From the NCBI RefSeq assembly GCF_018334155.1, contig NZ_JAGXTP010000001.1:2418001-2482000 (forward strand): a stretch of 64,000 bases of DNA, read 5' to 3'. Positions within the stretch are counted from its first letter, which is position 1. Each line of letters opens with the position of its first letter. A program made the position numbers and the translations under genes. A model generated the notes under the pieces. That model worked only from the letters and a program-made list of their open reading frames with translations, searched no databases and had not been told where the DNA came from. The DNA is from Devosia litorisediminis (lineage in GTDB: Bacteria > Pseudomonadota > Alphaproteobacteria > Rhizobiales > Devosiaceae). Below are positions 61,133-64,000 of this stretch, piece by piece.

Positions 61133-62407
61133 ATGCGGGTTCTGGTGATCGGTTCAGGTGGACGCGAGCATGCGCTGGCATGGAAAATCGCCCAGTCGCC
61201 GCTGTTGAGCAAGCTGTATGTCGCTCCCGGCAATGGCGGCACCGAGGCTGTTGCGCAGAACGTGGCGCTCGACATCAACGACCACCCAGCAGTCATCGCC
61301 TTCTGCCAGTCCGAAAAGATCGACTTCGTCGTGGTCGGCCCCGACGCGCAGGTGGTGGCCGGTCTGGGCGATGATGTTCGCGCCGCCGGGTTTGATTGCT
61401 TCTGCCCGTCCAAGGCCGCTGGTCAGCTAGAAGGCTCCAAGGGTTTTACCAAGGCGCTATGCGACGAGATGGATATCCCGACCGCCGCCTATGGCCGGTT
61501 TGATAGCGAAGCGGCGGCCCTGGCCTATCTCTATACCCAGGGCGCACCCATCGTGATCAAGGCCGATGGTCTGGCCGCGGGCAAGGGTGTCACCGTTGCC
61601 ATGAGTGTGGATGAAGCCGAAGCGGCGATCATCGACTGCTTTGCTGGTGCCTTTGGCCAGTCGGGTGCGGAAGTGGTGATCGAGGAATTCATGGAAGGCG
61701 AGGAGGTCAGCCTGTTCGTGCTGTGCGATGGCACCGACATTCTGCCGCTGACCACCGCGCAGGATCACAAGCGCGCCTTTGATGGCGATACCGGCCCCAA
61801 TACGGGTGGCATGGGTGCCTATTCCCCTGCTCCGGTGATGACCCGCGAAACCTACGAGGAGACGCTGGAGCGGGTGATCTGGCCGACCGTCAAGGGACTG
61901 GCCGCGCGCGGCACGCCCTATCAGGGCGTGCTCTATGCCGGGCTGATGCTGACTGAAACCGGCCCCCGTCTGGTCGAATACAATGCCCGCTTCGGCGATC
62001 CGGAAACCCAGGTCATGATGATGCGCATGGACAGCGATCTGCTGCCGCTGCTGCACGCGACCGCGACCGGCACCCTGGGCGGCCATGAGGTGAGCTGGAA
62101 GGATCAGTATGCGCTCACCGTCATTCTGGCGACCCAGGGCTATCCAGCCAGCTATTCCAAGGGCTCCGAGATCAAGGGCGTGGAAAATGCCGGTTCCGAG
62201 CATGTTCATGTGTTCCACGCGGGAACGCGTCGCGACGGCGCGCGTTTACTTGCAGAGGGTGGTCGCGTGCTCAATGTGACCGCTCTGGGGACGGGTGTCC
62301 GGGAGGCGCAGCAGCGTGCTTACGCAGGCGTGGACAAGATTGACTGGCCAGAAGGCTTTTGCCGCCGCGACATCGGCTGGCGGGAGCTCGCCCGTACCCG
62401 CGTCTGA
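61133..62407 (+). CDS. purD: Phosphoribosylamine-glycine ligase
   Basis: Second step of purine synthesis: joins glycine to phosphoribosylamine with ATP. The 424-residue protein has the N-terminal VLVIGSGGREHALAW, the ATP-grasp core with IVIKADGLAAGKGV and EEFMEGEEVSLFVL, and the metal-binding NARFGDPETQ. The start at 61133 follows GGAGGG; the longer frame to 60995 lies in gshA. It links to glycine metabolism but is separate from the gcv operon. Confidence 0.97.
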   Translation: MRVLVIGSGGREHALAWKIAQSPLLSKLYVAPGNGGTEAVAQNVALDINDHPAVIAFCQSEKIDFVVVGPDAQVVAGLGDDVRAAGFDCFCPSKAAGQLEGSKGFTKALCDEMDIPTAAYGRFDSEAAALAYLYTQGAPIVIKADGLAAGKGVTVAMSVDEAEAAIIDCFAGAFGQSGAEVVIEEFMEGEEVSLFVLCDGTDILPLTTAQDHKRAFDGDTGPNTGGMGAYSPAPVMTRETYEETLERVIWPTVKGLAARGTPYQGVLYAGLMLTETGPRLVEYNARFGDPETQVMMMRMDSDLLPLLHATATGTLGGHEVSWKDQYALTVILATQGYPASYSKGSEIKGVENAGSEHVHVFHAGTRRDGARLLAEGGRVLNVTALGTGVREAQQRAYAGVDKIDWPEGFCRRDIGWRELARTRV

Positions 62408-62549
62408 ACCATTCCTCAACCTCAATCCGCTAGGCTTCCGCAAGACAGTCTTTGACCAGACCCCGTCGCAACGTCCGCTGACGCCGCTGCAAAAGCGCGG
62501 CCAGGCCCTCGCCGACAGTCTGCGTAACAAGGGCAAGGAGCGCGGCGGC

Positions 62550-63422
62550 ATGAGCACGATTTCTGGGCCACGAATTGGTATTGCGCTGGGCGGCGGCTCG
62601 GCGCGCGGCCTGACCCACATTCCCTATATCGAAGCGATGGACGAGTTGGGCCTCAAGCCCGCGGTTATTTCAGGCACCTCGATTGGCGCGCTGATCGGGG
62701 CCGGCTGGGCTGCGGGCATGACCGGCAAGGAATTGCGCGAGCACTCCTATGAAGTGCTGGGTACCATGCGCAAGATCGCCACCAAATTGTGGGCGATCCA
62801 GCTGCGCGGGCTGGGCGGCATTCTCAAGAACGGCATTTCGATGCAGCTCGATGCCTCGAGCATTGTCGACAGCTTCATCCCCGAGGATTTCCCGCTCGAG
62901 TTCAAGGATCTCAAGATCCCGCTTTATGTGGTGGCGACCGATTTCCAGAGCTGGCACCAGGTGGTGTTCAATTCCGGAGCGCTACGTCCGGCCATTGCCG
63001 GCTCGATTGCCATTCCCAGCCTGTTCAAGCCGGTCAACTATGCCAACCACATTCTGGTCGATGGCGGTGTGGTCAATCCGCTGCCGCTCGATCAGGCTGA
63101 TATCGGTACCGACTTCCTGATCGGCATCGACGTCAATGGCGATCCCTCCGAGGGCATCAGCAAGACCGATCACAAGGCGCTCGATATCTGGTTCGGTTCG
63201 GCCCAGATCATGATGCATTCGTTGACCGCGCACATGATGGCGGCCTATCCGCCCGATATCTATATCCGGCCTCATGTCGCCAATTTTGGCGCGCTGGAAT
63301 TCTGGCGCGTGCGCGAAATCGTCAGCCATGGCGAAGCCGAGAAAGAGCGCTTCAAGCGCATTCTGGCACAGAAGGTCGAAGACTATATCCAGGACAGGCT
63401 GCCTGCCGCGGGTGTTGAATAG
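62550..63422 (+). CDS. Patatin-like phospholipase
   Basis: A 290-residue serine acyl hydrolase. The oxyanion motif is GGGSARG (14-20), the nucleophile elbow is Gly42-Thr-Ser44-Ile-Gly46, and the catalytic Asp171 lies in the motif DGG (171-173), so the Ser-Asp dyad is complete. No signal peptide is visible, suggesting a cytoplasmic or membrane-associated enzyme. The ATG at 62550 follows AAGGAG. The frame is open upstream to 62295 within purD and the 142 bp between; an N-terminal extension cannot be excluded. The substrate is probably a phospholipid or acyl ester. Confidence 0.9.
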   Translation: MSTISGPRIGIALGGGSARGLTHIPYIEAMDELGLKPAVISGTSIGALIGAGWAAGMTGKELREHSYEVLGTMRKIATKLWAIQLRGLGGILKNGISMQLDASSIVDSFIPEDFPLEFKDLKIPLYVVATDFQSWHQVVFNSGALRPAIAGSIAIPSLFKPVNYANHILVDGGVVNPLPLDQADIGTDFLIGIDVNGDPSEGISKTDHKALDIWFGSAQIMMHSLTAHMMAAYPPDIYIRPHVANFGALEFWRVREIVSHGEAEKERFKRILAQKVEDYIQDRLPAAGVE

Positions 63423-63431
63423 CCTGCAGGA

Positions 63432-64000
63432 TCAGCCCCGCGATCGGGCCTTCTTTGGAACGCTTGTCTTCTTGTTGTCACGCCGGGTTGCGGCAACGTT
63501 GTTGAGCAGGAATGGCGCGATATCGACCGGTCGCATCGGGCGCCCGAAGTAGAACCCCTGCATCTGATCGCATGACATTGCTGAGAGAATGTCGGCCTGC
63601 TCTTCGGTCTCGATGCCCTCTGCCGTAACCACCATGTGCAGACGATGGCCAAGCGCAATGATGGCGTCGAGCACATCACTGGCCTGCCCCCGGCTATCGG
63701 CCAGTCCCATGATGAACGAGCGGTCGATCTTGAGCTTGTCGAAGCCGAACTTCCACAGATAGCCCAGGCTGGAATAGCCCGTTCCGAAGTCGTCCATGGC
63801 GATGGACACGCCCAAGGTCCGCAGGTCGGCAAGCTGACGACCGATCTTGTCGGTGTCGTGCATCAGAAGGCTTTCGGTGACTTCCAGTTCCAGCCGGGTG
63901 GCGGGCAGACCGGTCTGCGCGAGCAGCTCGCTGACGAGTTCGGGCAGTTCCTGGCTCTCGAACTGGCGGACGGAAAGGTTGACCGACACAAACAGATCAT
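63432..64000 (-). CDS. EAL-domain phosphodiesterase, C-terminal part
   Basis: The last ~190 residues of a c-di-GMP phosphodiesterase that continues beyond the window. The frame reads DLFVSVNLSVRQFE at the edge and includes LEVTESLLM, DDFGTGYSSLGYL, KLKIDRSFI, AEGIETEEQ and QGFYFGRPM, which are the catalytic and metal-binding segments of an active EAL domain. Basic residues end the protein. It is convergent with the patatin-like gene, 9 bp between stops. Upstream domains (GGDEF or sensor) are not visible. Confidence 0.93.
   Translation of the reverse strand, partial: DLFVSVNLSVRQFESQELPELVSELLAQTGLPATRLELEVTESLLMHDTDKIGRQLADLRTLGVSIAMDDFGTGYSSLGYLWKFGFDKLKIDRSFIMGLADSRGQASDVLDAIIALGHRLHMVVTAEGIETEEQADILSAMSCDQMQGFYFGRPMRPVDIAPFLLNNVAATRRDNKKTSVPKKARSRG

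Overview
The window is a gene-dense, GC-rich stretch of a core alphaproteobacterial chromosome, most likely from the Hyphomicrobiales and perhaps close to Devosiaceae. The evidence is a CcrM-type methyltransferase, a GTTC-N7-GTTC LexA site, an F0 ATP synthase operon separate from F1 with both b' and b subunits, the cytochrome aa3 oxidase cluster running into thrC, an M16 peptidase and rimJ, and several small families typical of the order (DUF1127, DUF2093, DUF4170, DUF6101, DUF983). I see no tRNA, rRNA, insertion sequence, prophage or CRISPR array. The genus is an inference from gene content only.

Layout. 1-9.3 kb: the start of a secreted TPR protein, ETF-ubiquinone oxidoreductase, a divergent family-4-like uracil-DNA glycosylase, an MFS permease overlapping moaB, an ABC exporter preceded by a possible 10-codon leader peptide, a membrane protein/XRE regulator pair and an MDR oxidoreductase. 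9.3-15.7 kb: a DHA2 drug exporter, a radical SAM protein behind a LexA site, a HAD phosphatase, an unknown secreted protein, rnhB and ccrM behind a CtrA-like site. 15.9-20 kb: a diguanylate cyclase, a GreA/B-type factor, and a TetR regulator with a palindromic operator in front of an MDR reductase. 20-26.5 kb: mutY, a DUF721 protein, a DsbA-like protein with a repetitive Met/Ala/Pro tail, smc and a small cytochrome c.

26.9-34.5 kb: the F0 operon (atpI-atpB-atpE-b'-b) with a clear promoter and terminator, then a tandem glycine riboswitch controlling gcvT-gcvH-gcvPA-gcvPB. 34.5-40.2 kb: a lipoprotein, a Prx5-type peroxiredoxin, a DsbD-alpha-like protein, a YqgE/AlgH protein and a large membrane PAS-GGDEF-EAL protein. 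40.3-50.2 kb, all on the minus strand: ctaC-ctaD-ctaB-small protein-ctaG-ctaE-DUF983-SURF1-thrC-M16 peptidase-rimJ. 50.4-64 kb: an IalB-like protein, a PilZ protein, DUF1127 divergent from a LysR regulator, xseA, DUF2093, an LpxB-related protein, DUF4170, a CysQ-like phosphatase, DUF6101, ubiA, rsmE, gshA, purD, a patatin-like lipase and a partial EAL protein.

Themes: aerobic respiration (ETF-QO, F0, the aa3 oxidase and its assembly factors, UbiA), genome maintenance (UDG, MutY, RNase HII, XseA, SMC, CcrM), glycine/C1 metabolism, thiol chemistry (DsbA-like, DsbD-like, peroxiredoxin, GshA) and c-di-GMP signalling (one cyclase, two EAL proteins, one PilZ protein). I found no convincing new multi-gene system. 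The points most worth a second look are regulatory: the LexA site before the radical SAM gene, the CtrA-like site before ccrM, the LysR box beside DUF1127, the short leader ORF before the ABC exporter, and the TTAACC-rich region before the DUF6101 gene.
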